Counted from the first letter of the stretch, positions 17,126-26,011 are shown. The stretch is DNA of 35,224 nucleotides from a virus (IMGVR_UViG_3300007640_000108:1-35224); one strand, 5' to 3'. The notes: generated by a model not told the origin, from the sequence alone. Translations and numbers: made by a program.

Positions 17126-19051
17126 ATGGCTGTCGATAACCGAACACAAATCAATAACTGCGAAGGACCTACAGCTGAATTCGATGGTTCTGATGTGGGC
17201 GCTGTCGATACAGAAATCTTCTATGAAGGCACTTCTAGTATTTCTGCTCAGTTTTCAAATGCTCAAGAATTTTTGATTGCACATCAAAATTCAGCGGGAA
17301 CAAACCTTAACTTAGATTTGTCCGATGCCACTGTTTGGGTTATTATTAAAGACAACCTAGTTCAAACTGAAGCACTTAATGGAATGCAAGTTGTTTTGGG
17401 AAATGGTGACGCTAACAATGATCCAAACCAAGGGTATGTTATCGGTGGTAACGATAACCCCGGACTGGTATTAGGAAAGCAGTTCTACTGTTTGAGATTA
17501 GATGTCTCAAACCGAACAGGTCTCACCGTAATTCAACATCGAGGTAATGGTGCACCAACATTTACTGCGATAGGTTCGGTGGGTTATGGTTCAATTCACG
17601 CTATTGCCGCTCGTGGTAATGTTGATAACTTATTCCTTGATAGAATGACCTTCATCAACAACGGGTCTTATGCGTTTACAATTAATGCAGGAACATCTGG
17701 TACACCCATAACTTTAGCCGCATTACAAACACAGGATGATAACCCTTCAACGGGTGGATGGGGGTTATTCGGTAGAGGTGTTGGTTCATCATTCACACTT
17801 TATGCGTCTATGGAATGGGGTGATGCAGGAACATCGGATTCATACTTTGAACAAAGTGACTCTCAGATTTATTTCGATGGTCAACAGTTAGGAACGGGTC
17901 ATTTTATTTTTAGAACGATAGGCAATACAACAGGCATCAACTCTTTTGTCTTAAACAACTGCGTACTTGTATCTTCGGGTGAACCTGCTATCTGGGATTA
18001 TACTGATAATAACATGGACATTGTGGACATTCAAGACACACAGTATATTGACATGGGAACAATCTCGTGGCCAGTTACAGGTGGAACAACTCGACAAGTA
18101 CTTGGCAGCACATTTATTAACTGTGGGCAAATAGATTTCTCAACAATTACTGCTACAAATTGTTCAATTAATGGTAGTCGTAATGCCAATGGTGCAATCT
18201 TACTTGATGCTTCTGGCAACTCAACTAATCAGACAAATTTGACATTTACCAGTGATGGTACTGGTCATGGTGTTGAGATTACTGCGGCGGGTACATATAC
18301 ATTTACCAGTTGGAATTTTTCTGGTTACTCAACTGCAAATCCAGGCACAAACAATACACCAGCAAGCGGTAGCACCGATGCGATGGTATTCAACAACTCT
18401 GGTGGAGCAGTAACAATTAACGTTGTCGGTGGCACTAACGTTACGGTACGTAATGCCGCTTCATCGACTACAACAGTAGTCTTTGCGGTGACTGCAACAG
18501 TCTCTGGTCTTCTAGGCAACACAGAAGTTTCAGTTCTACAAAACCCATCACCCTATTCATCTGCGGTAGCAGCACCCACCACTTTGTTTGATGAAGACGT
18601 TCTTTCAGCAGTCACAGGAACAGACATCGAGTTAGACACTGGTGGCGGTGCAAATATAACACAAATACTTAGAACAGGTACGACAGATTTCACGACGATG
18701 AATCTGGTAGATGGTGACCAAGTTCGAGTAACCCAAAGAAATGATCTTAGGATTTTTGATACCTATACGGTAGTGGGCACACCCACGGCATCGGCAATCA
18801 ACGTTACTGACGTTGCATCTTCGACTAGTAAATTACCCGATATAATAGACTCTCCAGGCGAAACAGTCACAGTAGAAAAAGTAGATGCTTCATATACCTT
18901 TGAGGTTTCAACGGGCACAGTAGTAGACATCTTAGCATTCAGAGTGGGTAGTCTACCCATTTACCAATTGAATCAAACAATCTCATCAACAAACAATTCG
19001 TTTCCATTGTCACAAGTTGTTGACAGAAACTTCGATGCGTTTGAAGTATAA
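17126..19051 (+). CDS. Fibre/adhesin-like virion protein, beta-helix type
   Basis: A 641-aa protein. The N-terminal ~60 residues (NNCEGPTAEFDGSDVGAVDTEIFYEGTSSIS) look like a carbohydrate-binding or lectin-type strand region. The middle (about 200-470) has the repetitive T/S/N/G-rich pattern of a right-handed beta-helix, including TSDGTGHGVEITAAGTYTFT, NNSGGAVTINVVGG and SGLLGNTEVSVLQNPSPYS. This combination occurs in phage and prophage fibre proteins. A smaller domain (VDGDQVRVTQRNDLRIFDTY..V) follows, then a C-terminal stretch ending VVDRNFDAFEV. There is no enzymatic motif. It is probably part of a surface fibre, since it is co-directional with and abuts its neighbours in the late region. 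Confidence 0.65.
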   Translation: MAVDNRTQINNCEGPTAEFDGSDVGAVDTEIFYEGTSSISAQFSNAQEFLIAHQNSAGTNLNLDLSDATVWVIIKDNLVQTEALNGMQVVLGNGDANNDPNQGYVIGGNDNPGLVLGKQFYCLRLDVSNRTGLTVIQHRGNGAPTFTAIGSVGYGSIHAIAARGNVDNLFLDRMTFINNGSYAFTINAGTSGTPITLAALQTQDDNPSTGGWGLFGRGVGSSFTLYASMEWGDAGTSDSYFEQSDSQIYFDGQQLGTGHFIFRTIGNTTGINSFVLNNCVLVSSGEPAIWDYTDNNMDIVDIQDTQYIDMGTISWPVTGGTTRQVLGSTFINCGQIDFSTITATNCSINGSRNANGAILLDASGNSTNQTNLTFTSDGTGHGVEITAAGTYTFTSWNFSGYSTANPGTNNTPASGSTDAMVFNNSGGAVTINVVGGTNVTVRNAASSTTTVVFAVTATVSGLLGNTEVSVLQNPSPYSSAVAAPTTLFDEDVLSAVTGTDIELDTGGGANITQILRTGTTDFTTMNLVDGDQVRVTQRNDLRIFDTYTVVGTPTASAINVTDVASSTSKLPDIIDSPGETVTVEKVDASYTFEVSTGTVVDILAFRVGSLPIYQLNQTISSTNNSFPLSQVVDRNFDAFEV

Positions 19052-19054
19052 ATA
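19047..19054 (+). promoter_or_regulatory. T4-type late promoter overlapping the preceding stop codon
   Basis: An exact TATAAATA whose middle contains the TAA stop (19049-19051) of the upstream gene. It lies 34 bases before the ATG at 19089, giving a leader of about 28 nt. Confidence 0.78.
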
Positions 19055-19088
19055 GAAAGATAACAACCGAATTTAACAGGATCTAAAA

Positions 19089-21173
19089 ATGGCACTCGGA
19101 GATAAAAGATACACTAGAATCCCACCGGAGAGTACTGGCGACCGTGTGTACATGATACACACTGCCGAAATTGAGTACAAGACATTCAACTCTGTATCTG
19201 GTGGATCGACCGATCATACTTGGCAAATTGGCCAAATGTATATGATTGCTGGTTTCGGTGGTACTGGAATGATGCACGTGCATGGCGTTTACGATAAAGG
19301 TGATGGCACTGGTATTCTTGCTGTTCACTACAATAAGGCTGCAAAGTATGAAAATCTTGAGCCAACCGTTAACGCTAACATCTCTTACAATGGCACTCCA
19401 GTTGCTCAAGTAGCCGCATTCTACGATGTCTATATACCAGCACAGAACATTATGGGTTATGACAATCCAGAATACGGAATGGATGTTGACATCACAGGTT
19501 CAGCGAATATTAGATTCGCAGAAGGTCTTCCTCAGTTAGACGCATGGGGTAAATTACGTACATCAGGCGCTACTCACATTGGTGATTATGTATTCGGTCA
19601 GAAAGAAATTCTCGACAATAACTTCTCTCCCACACAATTGAACGGCGGTTCTGTTACTTATGATAACGACAGAAACTCAGTCACAATAAAAGTGCCGGGA
19701 GCTACTGATCCTGAACATGTAACGAACGAAGGATTTGCTTCTTGTTCGAGTAATCTATATCACCACTATGTTGCTGGTAGTTCACACCTTTACATGGCCA
19801 CTGCACGACTGAATAACACGGGTGGTCCGTCAGGTTGTGTGAGAAACTGGGGTATGTTTGATGCAAACAACGGTTTCATGTTTAGACTTGACCAAAACAA
19901 TGATCTAAGTGTTGTTATTAGAAGTTCTACTACAGGCAGTAGAGTAGATAATGTAATTGCACGATCTACTTGGAACGGTGATAAAGTCGATGGATCTGGT
20001 GATTCACAGGCAACATTAGACTTATCAAAAGATAACATCTACTGGATTGACGTTCAATGGCATGGTGCGGGTCGAGTACGATTTGGTACCTACATCAACG
20101 GCGCTCGTGTTGTAATGCATTCGTACTATCATGGTAACAACTATGAAGTTTCTATGTCGCAAACTGCTTCGTTGCCTACATGTTGGAGCATAAAAGCAGT
20201 CACAGGCCCAACAGATGATACTGTTATTGAAACATGGTCTGCGTCAGTATGGACTGAGACAACATTAGATCTTAATGAGAAAGGCACACCAGCAACCTAT
20301 GCAACGCAACACGCAACTATCACTGCAAATATTTCAGACAATTGGCAATACCTCTTTTCTATTTCTCCAAAAGTAGAACTACCAAACGGAGAAGTAAACC
20401 ATACGTTATATATGCCGACATCGGTTACCGCATACGCATTTGATGCTGGATTCGACGGCGGTATTGCCACAACGGGCAAAGGTCTTAGTTTAGACGCAGT
20501 ACTCGATCTCAAAGCAGAGATTAACTCTGTCGCCACAGGATTTGATTTTTCAGCGGTTCCTGGCACTTCAGTAGAGGTAGACTCTTCGGCTACATCTTAC
20601 GAAAACGGCAAAGTTCTTCTTCAAGAAATGTTCGCTGGGCGTTACGAAACAGAAACAACCGATACGTTCAATAACTGGCAATACGGCGCTGTTAAAAACT
20701 TTGCAGATGATGGCGGTACAGTAGTTAATAATATTCAAACTGTGACAAATGCTTCTCCTGCTGTGATTACAGTTGCATCGGGTGAAAGAGTCGAAGTACG
20801 TGACCCGATTGCGGCAGGTGCTGCAGAATTTCCGTTTAACATTGCAGAGTATGCATCAGACGTAGACAAAAACCAACAATACGAAGTCTATGACGCACCA
20901 GCAGGTTGGGAATCATTTGGTGGTGTTTACTACTATGTGAAGCCAATTGCAGCAAATCAGTTTGAAGTCTACAATGACTATGACAGAACTACCGATACAT
21001 TCTCAAATCCAGTTGATACTTCAGGTCTTCCAGCATGGCCGGGCGGTAGCTCATACATCAAAGGATTTAGAGGTTCAAGAATTATCTGGTCATTCTATGC
21101 TAAGACAAGAACAGCTTTACACAATAACGTTAAACTGATGGTTACTGTAAACTGGAAAGAGATTATTCAGTAA
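19089..21173 (+). CDS. Large virion protein with lectin-like jelly-roll region
   Basis: A 694-aa protein. The conserved-looking segment GLPQLDAWGKLRTSGATHIGDYVFGQ (about 140-175) is followed by ~200 residues with the pattern of a concanavalin-like sandwich: SHLYMATARLNN, NNGFMFRLDQNNDLSVVIRS, IYWIDVQWHGAGRVRFGTYINGARVVMHSY. I associate this arrangement with structural proteins of marine phages; glycan binding is an inference. The C-terminal third (from ~450) includes NWQYGAVKNFADDGGTVVNNI and ends in RIIWSFYAKTRTALHNN...VTVNW. Its stop overlaps the next ATG by one base (TAATG), so translation of the two is probably coupled. No catalytic motif is seen. Confidence 0.68.
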   Translation: MALGDKRYTRIPPESTGDRVYMIHTAEIEYKTFNSVSGGSTDHTWQIGQMYMIAGFGGTGMMHVHGVYDKGDGTGILAVHYNKAAKYENLEPTVNANISYNGTPVAQVAAFYDVYIPAQNIMGYDNPEYGMDVDITGSANIRFAEGLPQLDAWGKLRTSGATHIGDYVFGQKEILDNNFSPTQLNGGSVTYDNDRNSVTIKVPGATDPEHVTNEGFASCSSNLYHHYVAGSSHLYMATARLNNTGGPSGCVRNWGMFDANNGFMFRLDQNNDLSVVIRSSTTGSRVDNVIARSTWNGDKVDGSGDSQATLDLSKDNIYWIDVQWHGAGRVRFGTYINGARVVMHSYYHGNNYEVSMSQTASLPTCWSIKAVTGPTDDTVIETWSASVWTETTLDLNEKGTPATYATQHATITANISDNWQYLFSISPKVELPNGEVNHTLYMPTSVTAYAFDAGFDGGIATTGKGLSLDAVLDLKAEINSVATGFDFSAVPGTSVEVDSSATSYENGKVLLQEMFAGRYETETTDTFNNWQYGAVKNFADDGGTVVNNIQTVTNASPAVITVASGERVEVRDPIAAGAAEFPFNIAEYASDVDKNQQYEVYDAPAGWESFGGVYYYVKPIAANQFEVYNDYDRTTDTFSNPVDTSGLPAWPGGSSYIKGFRGSRIIWSFYAKTRTALHNNVKLMVTVNWKEIIQ

Positions 21174-21784
21174 TGCCTTCTATTCACCAGTTTTATGGGA
21201 CTCGATGGAATTGGCTTCCTGCTGATGAGGGTGGATATCCGAATCAAAAGGTTGCATTCGATGGACCAACAAGAACAATATTTGTTAATGAAGGTGTTAC
21301 AGTACTTGACGTAAAAGAAGATCTATACAGTGCGTGGAAGGAATGGAATGTTGCTGCACAAGAGGCACCCCAACCTAGAGTTTGGGCTAAAGCATTTACT
21401 GCTGTTGGTGGTGACCCTATTACTGATACTCAAGATTTGGGTACTACATACTTCCTTGAAAACAAATGGAGAATACAACCTTTTGCGTCAAAATCATCGT
21501 ATACATTGACGATTGAAGGAAACCTATATACACGAGAAGCAGGAGAAACACCGTTCTTTTTTGCTGAAGGTGTTTCGGTGTCATTGGTAAGATCAAACAT
21601 CGTCGACTTAATTACAATTGAAGCAGCTTCGGTTGCGATCACACCTGATGATGTTGCTGCAATAGCAAATGCAGCTGCGGATCAGGTTTGGGATGAGTTA
21701 CTTTCAGAACACAACATAGCAGGTTCTACTGGTAAAAAACTAAAAGATAACTTGAAGAAAACATCTTACATAGCGAGGATATAA
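21173..21784 (+). CDS. Virion-associated protein with C-terminal VWDELLSEH module
   Basis: A 203-aa protein coupled by TAATG to the preceding large virion protein. The first ~150 residues are beta-rich: RTIFVNEGVTVLDVKEDLYSAWKEW, then RIQPFASKSSYTLTIEGNLYT. The C-terminal ~45 residues carry a helical module (TPDDVAAIANAAADQVWDEL, LSEHNIAGSTGKKLKDNL, ending SYIARI) that occurs at the ends of many unrelated phage structural proteins. It probably assembles with the 694-aa protein. Its precise role is unknown. Confidence 0.62.
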   Translation: MPSIHQFYGTRWNWLPADEGGYPNQKVAFDGPTRTIFVNEGVTVLDVKEDLYSAWKEWNVAAQEAPQPRVWAKAFTAVGGDPITDTQDLGTTYFLENKWRIQPFASKSSYTLTIEGNLYTREAGETPFFFAEGVSVSLVRSNIVDLITIEAASVAITPDDVAAIANAAADQVWDELLSEHNIAGSTGKKLKDNLKKTSYIARI

Positions 21785-21785
21785 A

Positions 21786-22061
21786 ATGAGTGAAGTAGAT
21801 ACAGAAACATTTGATGAGATAGATTTAGGACCAGATGGTGTTATTGGTGAAGTTACCCCTAATGATATCGATTTAGAAAAAAACAATATTAATGATTTTA
21901 TAAATGCAATTCAAAACAAAGAGTTTACAAAGGCTAATACACAGTTCGATGATATGGTCAGTGATAGGTTGCAAGATGCGTTAGACCAAGCTAAATTAAG
22001 AATTGCCGGTCAAATTTATAACAATGAACCTGAAGAAAGTGAAGAACCCGTTGAAGATTAA
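21786..22061 (+). CDS. 67: Prohead core protein gp67-like
   Basis: A small acidic protein (91 aa; T4 gp67 is 80 aa) of the internal scaffold around which the prohead forms; in T4 it is degraded by gp21 during maturation. The segment INDFINAIQNKEFTKANTQFDDMVSDRL..AL...K..IA matches T4 gp67 in length and pattern, and the C terminus is a Glu-rich tail (EPEESEEPVED), also like T4. It heads the module 67-68-21-22-23. It starts one base after the previous stop. Confidence 0.8.
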   Translation: MSEVDTETFDEIDLGPDGVIGEVTPNDIDLEKNNINDFINAIQNKEFTKANTQFDDMVSDRLQDALDQAKLRIAGQIYNNEPEESEEPVED

Positions 22062-22066
22062 GATTG

Positions 22067-22074
22067 TATAAATA
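22067..22074 (+). promoter_or_regulatory. T4-type late promoter inside the head-core module
   Basis: An exact TATAAATA in the 19-base gap between the gp67-like gene and the next ORF. With T4 late-promoter spacing (box at -13 to -6), transcription would begin at about 22080-22081, on the ATG of the following ORF. It probably serves to boost gp21-gp22-gp23 expression. Confidence 0.7.
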
Positions 22075-22080
22075 ATAGTT

Positions 22081-22281
22081 ATGAAATCTTTTAAGAACAT
22101 ACGAGAAAAAAAGATGCCTGATGGAGAACATGTTTTCCAGAGAAAGGTTAACAAACATACTGTTATGATTCATAAAGATAAGAAAGGGTTCTCTGTTTAC
22201 ATTGACGGAGATAAATTGGATACCTATCGTAACCAAAAAGAAGCTGAAAAGATGGGTGTTACTTTTGCTAAGGAAATGTAA
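22081..22281 (+). CDS. Small basic protein in the gp68 position
   Basis: A 66-aa Lys-rich protein (MKSFKNIREKKMPDGEHVFQ...) lying between gp67 and gp21, where T4 has prohead core protein gp68. T4 gp68 is 141 aa and I cannot show homology, so the gp68 label is positional. The C-terminal part (KGFSVYIDGDKLDTYRNQKEAEKMG) looks like a compact beta-beta-alpha fold. There is no ribosome site before the ATG, and a late promoter ends seven bases upstream. The in-frame ATG at 22114 is an alternative start. Confidence 0.6.
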   Translation: MKSFKNIREKKMPDGEHVFQRKVNKHTVMIHKDKKGFSVYIDGDKLDTYRNQKEAEKMGVTFAKEM

Positions 22282-22944
22282 ATGAAATTAATGGCAGAAT
22301 ACATTGATCAGTCAATTGAGACTGTTATCACTGAAGGTAAAGATGGCAAACCTAAATCGTTTGCTATCGAAGGTGTATTTGCACAAGCAGAACAAAAGAA
22401 TAGAAATGGTCGTATTTATCCTCGTCCTATTATGGAAAAGGCTGTAGATAAGTATGTTACCGAACAAGTGTCACAAAAAAGGTCTGTCGGTGAGTTAAAT
22501 CATCCTGAAGGACCTACAGTGAATCTTGATAAAGTTTCTCATCTCATTACCGCCCTTGAATGGAAAGGTAATGATGTTGTTGGAAAGGCACAAATTTTGG
22601 ATACTCCTATGGGACAGATTGTAAAAGGTCTTCTTGAAGGTGGCGTTCAACTAGGAGTGTCAACTCGTGGTATGGGTAGTCTTGAGAGTAAAAATGGTGT
22701 CAATTATGTACGTGACGATTTTATGTTAAATACAATCGATATCGTACAAGATCCATCCGCGCCGGCCGCATTTGTCAATGGCATAATGGAAGGCGTAGAG
22801 TGGGTATGGAATAATGGCATTATTCAACCTCAAGTAATTGAAGAAATGGAGACAGAAATTAAAGTCGCTCCGAAAAAGCATCTTTATGAGACGCAGGTTC
22901 GTGAGTTTAAAAATTTCCTCTCGTTGCTCAAGTCTAAAAAATAG
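22282..22944 (+). CDS. 21: Prohead core scaffold protease gp21
   Basis: The maturation protease that cleaves the scaffold and the capsid proteins after assembly. The 220-aa product (T4: 212) has the family's blocks: FAIEGVFAQAEQKNRNGRIYP, GELNHPEGP with probable catalytic His74, GVQLGVSTRGMG with nucleophile Ser127, and TIDIVQDPSAP with Asp153 as the likely third residue. These follow the His-Ser-Asp herpesvirus-assemblin-like arrangement. An AAGGAA site precedes the ATG at 22282; residue 4 (Met, nt 22291) is an alternative. It follows directly on the preceding stop and overlaps the gp22 ribosome site. Confidence 0.95.
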   Translation: MKLMAEYIDQSIETVITEGKDGKPKSFAIEGVFAQAEQKNRNGRIYPRPIMEKAVDKYVTEQVSQKRSVGELNHPEGPTVNLDKVSHLITALEWKGNDVVGKAQILDTPMGQIVKGLLEGGVQLGVSTRGMGSLESKNGVNYVRDDFMLNTIDIVQDPSAPAAFVNGIMEGVEWVWNNGIIQPQVIEEMETEIKVAPKKHLYETQVREFKNFLSLLKSKK

Positions 22945-22953
22945 GAGTCATGT

Positions 22954-23994
22954 ATGTCTGATCAAGACAATGTTGAACTTCACGACGAGGACAATCAAGT
23001 CGAGGAAGCTCACGATATGAAAAACGCCGAAGCACAAAGTGTGGCTTCAGTAGCAGCAACTGCTTCTACTAAGAAAGCACCCAAGCGCAAAGGTGATAAA
23101 GATGGAAAAGATGAACCGGCACCGCAAGGTAATGGATCTAAATCCAAAGCAGCAATGGTTAACGCTGGTTACAAAGCAATGGCATCAATGAAGAAAGAAG
23201 ATCTCGAAGCTCTTCTTAATGCATTAGAAGTCGAAGAGATTACAGAAGAAGATGAAGAAGTTTTTGAAACATCTTATGATTTTTCTGATGACCTTAATGC
23301 TTTAGTAGAAAGTGAAGCCACATTATCAGATGAGTTTAAAGTGAAAACTGCTGTAATTTTCGAAACTGCTATCAAATCGAAAATCTCAGAAGAGGTACTT
23401 CGGTTAGAAGATGAATATGAAACTCGCCTCGAAGAAGAACTTGAATCTACTCGTTCTGATCTCGTGGAAAAGGTTGATTCATACCTCAACTACGTAGTTG
23501 AACAGTGGATGGAAGAAAACAAACTTGCTGTGGAGACTGGTCTTCGCACTGAGATCGCTGAAGGTTTTATGAACTCGTTGAAAGACCTGTTTGTTGAATC
23601 TTACATCGATGTTCCTGAAACTAAGGTTGACCTAGTTGATGAACTTGCAGAAACTGTTAAAGAACTTGAAGAAAAACTTAATGTTCAAACTGGTTCTGTA
23701 ATTGAAATGTCTTCACAATTGGAAGCATATCAACGTGAAATAATCGTTCGCGAAAGTGCTCGTGATATGGCCGAAACTGAAGTTGAAAAATTAAAGTCAT
23801 TAGTTGAATCATTAGACTTCGAAGATGAAGAATCTTTCGCCAATAAAGTTAAGACTGTTAAAGAGTCTTATTTTAAGAAAGAAATCACTGAAGAAGTTTC
23901 TGAAGAAACAGGTGACGATTGGTCTGATGATACTGTTGAAGTCTCTTCTGCAATGTCACAGTACCTTTCCGCAATCAAAAAATCAAATAAATAA
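22954..23994 (+). CDS. 22: Prohead core scaffold protein gp22
   Basis: The main internal scaffold of the prohead. It is 346 aa, very acidic, and largely predicted helix and coiled coil (for example ALVESEATLSDEFKVKTAVI, ELEEKLNVQTGSVIEMSSQLE, and ESARDMAETEVEKLKSLVES). The N-terminal ~70 residues are low complexity with a Lys-rich patch (KKAPKRKGDKDGK). Many short (L/I)xE sites suitable for gp21 cleavage are present. An AGGAG ribosome site overlaps the gp21 stop. The gene lies between the protease and the capsid genes, as in T4. Confidence 0.93.
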   Translation: MSDQDNVELHDEDNQVEEAHDMKNAEAQSVASVAATASTKKAPKRKGDKDGKDEPAPQGNGSKSKAAMVNAGYKAMASMKKEDLEALLNALEVEEITEEDEEVFETSYDFSDDLNALVESEATLSDEFKVKTAVIFETAIKSKISEEVLRLEDEYETRLEEELESTRSDLVEKVDSYLNYVVEQWMEENKLAVETGLRTEIAEGFMNSLKDLFVESYIDVPETKVDLVDELAETVKELEEKLNVQTGSVIEMSSQLEAYQREIIVRESARDMAETEVEKLKSLVESLDFEDEESFANKVKTVKESYFKKEITEEVSEETGDDWSDDTVEVSSAMSQYLSAIKKSNK

Positions 23995-24005
23995 GGAGTA
24001 TCTCT

Positions 24006-25412
24006 ATGGAATCGTATGATCGATTAGTAGAAAAATGGTCTCCAGTACTTAACGAAGAGTCTGCTGGTAAAATTGTTGACTCACATCGTCGTAGTGTAAC
24101 AGCTGCAGTACTTGAGAACCAAGAAAAAGCCCTCATCGAACAGGGTGTAATTAATGAAGTTGCGGGTAACGCAGCTGGTGCTGGTTCAGTTGCAACTGGT
24201 GGTGCAGCTGATAACTGGAACCCTGTACTCATCGCCCTTGTTCGTCGTGCTATGCCTAATTTGATGGCATATGACGTATGTGGCGTACAACCTATGACTG
24301 GTCCTACTGGTCTTATCTTTGCAATGCGTTCACAATACCAGACTCCAAGTGCTGGTGCTGGTGCAGCTGGTACAGAAGCATTGTTCAACGAAGCTCAAAC
24401 TGCTTACTCAGGTGACTCAACTGTAGATGGACACAATGCTCGTGGTCCTTCTGGTTTGGTCGGTGCTTCTGATCCTGGCCTAGGAGCTGGTGATAAAGCT
24501 GATTCATCTATTGTTGACTCAGGCGATCTTTACGTACCTACGGTTGGTGGAGCAATGTCAACGACTGTTGCTGAAAACTTAGGCACTGGTGCACTTGACG
24601 CGGCGGGGGATCCTGGTCGCACTTTCCATGAAATGGGTTTCACCATTGACAAGACTAGCGTTGTTGCTAAGTCTCGTGCATTGAAAGCAGAGTACACCTT
24701 AGAACTTGCTCAAGATCTTAAGGCAATCCACGGTCTTGACGCTGAAACTGAATTGGCAAACATTTTGTCAACTGAGATTCTTGCTGAAATTAATCGTGAA
24801 GTTATCCGAACTATCAACAGCCAAGCGAAGATTGGTTCACGACAGCCTGGTATCCAGACTGCTGGTATCTTTGACCTCGCTACTGACGCTGATGGTCGTT
24901 GGTCAGTTGAGAAGTTCAAGGGACTTTTGGTTCAATTGGAACGTGAGTGTAACGTAATCGCTAAAGAAACTCGTCGTGGTAAGGGTAACTTCATCATCTG
25001 TTCTTCAGATGTTGCTACTGCCTTGACTGCAGCTGGTATGCTTGATTACGCACCTGCTCTATCTACTTCTTTGAACGTAGATGACACTGGTAACACCTTC
25101 GCTGGTGTTCTCAACGGTCGCACTAAAGTTTACATCGACCCATATGCGGTTGCTGACTATGTAACTGTTGGTTACAAAGGCACCAATCCTTATGACGCTG
25201 GTGTATTCTACTGCCCTTACGTACCTCTCCAAATGGTACGTGCTGTTGGCGAGAATGACTTCCAACCACGTATCGGGTTCAAGACTCGTTATGGTATGGT
25301 ATCTAACCCTTACTCTGAAGGTGCTTCTGGCGCTGCTAATGGAGTAGGTTTAGGATCAGCTCGTTCTAACCAGTACTACAGAATCTTCCGCGTAGACAAT
25401 ATTCTCGCTTAA
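24006..25412 (+). CDS. 23: Major capsid protein gp23
   Basis: The HK97-fold hexamer-forming shell protein, 468 aa (T4: 521). Characteristic blocks are LVEKWSPVLNE at the N terminus, NWNPVLIALVRRAMPNLMAYDVCGVQPMTGPTGLIFAM, AEYTLELAQDLKAIHGLDAETELANIL, NFIICSSDVATAL and the C-terminal RSNQYYRIFRVDNI. A likely gp21 cleavage site lies within the first ~55 residues. The AAGGAG ribosome site, ordered codon use and a strong terminator just downstream fit very high late expression. No gp24-like vertex gene is seen in this window. Confidence 0.98.
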   Translation: MESYDRLVEKWSPVLNEESAGKIVDSHRRSVTAAVLENQEKALIEQGVINEVAGNAAGAGSVATGGAADNWNPVLIALVRRAMPNLMAYDVCGVQPMTGPTGLIFAMRSQYQTPSAGAGAAGTEALFNEAQTAYSGDSTVDGHNARGPSGLVGASDPGLGAGDKADSSIVDSGDLYVPTVGGAMSTTVAENLGTGALDAAGDPGRTFHEMGFTIDKTSVVAKSRALKAEYTLELAQDLKAIHGLDAETELANILSTEILAEINREVIRTINSQAKIGSRQPGIQTAGIFDLATDADGRWSVEKFKGLLVQLERECNVIAKETRRGKGNFIICSSDVATALTAAGMLDYAPALSTSLNVDDTGNTFAGVLNGRTKVYIDPYAVADYVTVGYKGTNPYDAGVFYCPYVPLQMVRAVGENDFQPRIGFKTRYGMVSNPYSEGASGAANGVGLGSARSNQYYRIFRVDNILA

Positions 25413-25442
25413 GATATCTAATAAAAACAATAATATGTTTTA

Positions 25443-25466
25443 GGGCGCTTCGGCGCCCTTTTTTTT
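25443..25466 (+). terminator. Strong intrinsic terminator after gp23
   Basis: GGGCGC (25443-25448), loop TTCG, GCGCCC (25453-25458), then eight T residues. A perfect six-pair G/C stem with a stable UUCG tetraloop and a long T-run is a textbook rho-independent terminator. It isolates the abundant capsid message. Confidence 0.96.
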
Positions 25467-25469
25467 ACG

Positions 25470-25477
25470 TATAAATA
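25470..25477 (+). promoter_or_regulatory. T4-type late promoter after the gp23 terminator
   Basis: An exact TATAAATA four bases after the terminator T-run, 28 bases before the ATG at 25505. It restarts late transcription for the tail-tube-like gene. Confidence 0.85.
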
Positions 25478-25504
25478 ATTTTAGTTATTCACTAAAGGTG
25501 TTGT

Positions 25505-26011
25505 ATGCAAGACTATTGTCAAACAAATTTCTTACAACCTACAGGGTTCAAGGTTGTTGTGTCGAAAAATAGGTTACCATATTTGTCTTTTATGTCTCAG
25601 TCTATTACTCACCCAAGTATGGAGTTAGAAGCTACTGAAATTGGAAGACCTAGAATAGGTTCTGTGCCTTTTATTGGTGATGCAATTCAATTTGGATCTG
25701 TAACTTTAGATGTTATCCTTGACGAACAGATGAATGTTTACGGAGAAATATATAATTGGATGGAACAGATAGTAGAAACTAAACACAATTTAAATTCTGG
25801 AGTTCTCTATAAAAAAAATGATACGTCTTTATCAGATTATTGTGACATTAGAGTACAAATATTAACTAGTTCAAATAATTCTAACCGGCAATTCCAGTAC
25901 GTTAACGCATTCCCTATTAGTTTAGGTGATGTGCAATTAGCATCGACCAACGAAGACACATATATAACTGCCCCAATGACATTCAGATTTGATTATTTTG
26001 AATTTTTATGA
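25505..26011 (+). CDS. Tail-tube-fold protein (gp19 paralogue; gp3/gp54-type candidate)
   Basis: A 168-aa protein with the tube-protein pattern: FKVVVSKNRLPYLSFMSQS, VPFIGDAIQFGSVTLDVILDEQMNVYGEIYNWM (about 56-90) and a closing TFRFDYFEFL strand. It lies between gp23 and uvsY, a place where marine T4-like phages carry a conserved virion gene often labelled gp3 (tail completion). The tube-like fold also fits a baseplate or tube-initiator paralogue related to gp19/gp54. It has its own late promoter, while uvsY just downstream has a sigma70-type promoter, so the gene marks the late/early boundary. AAAGGTG is its ribosome site. Confidence 0.7.
   Translation: MQDYCQTNFLQPTGFKVVVSKNRLPYLSFMSQSITHPSMELEATEIGRPRIGSVPFIGDAIQFGSVTLDVILDEQMNVYGEIYNWMEQIVETKHNLNSGVLYKKNDTSLSDYCDIRVQILTSSNNSNRQFQYVNAFPISLGDVQLASTNEDTYITAPMTFRFDYFEFL

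Noticed and set aside
23986-23993. AATAAATA as a late promoter for gp23
   Set aside because: Transcription would start downstream of the AAGGAG ribosome site, leaving gp23 without it. The sequence is part of the gp22 stop region.
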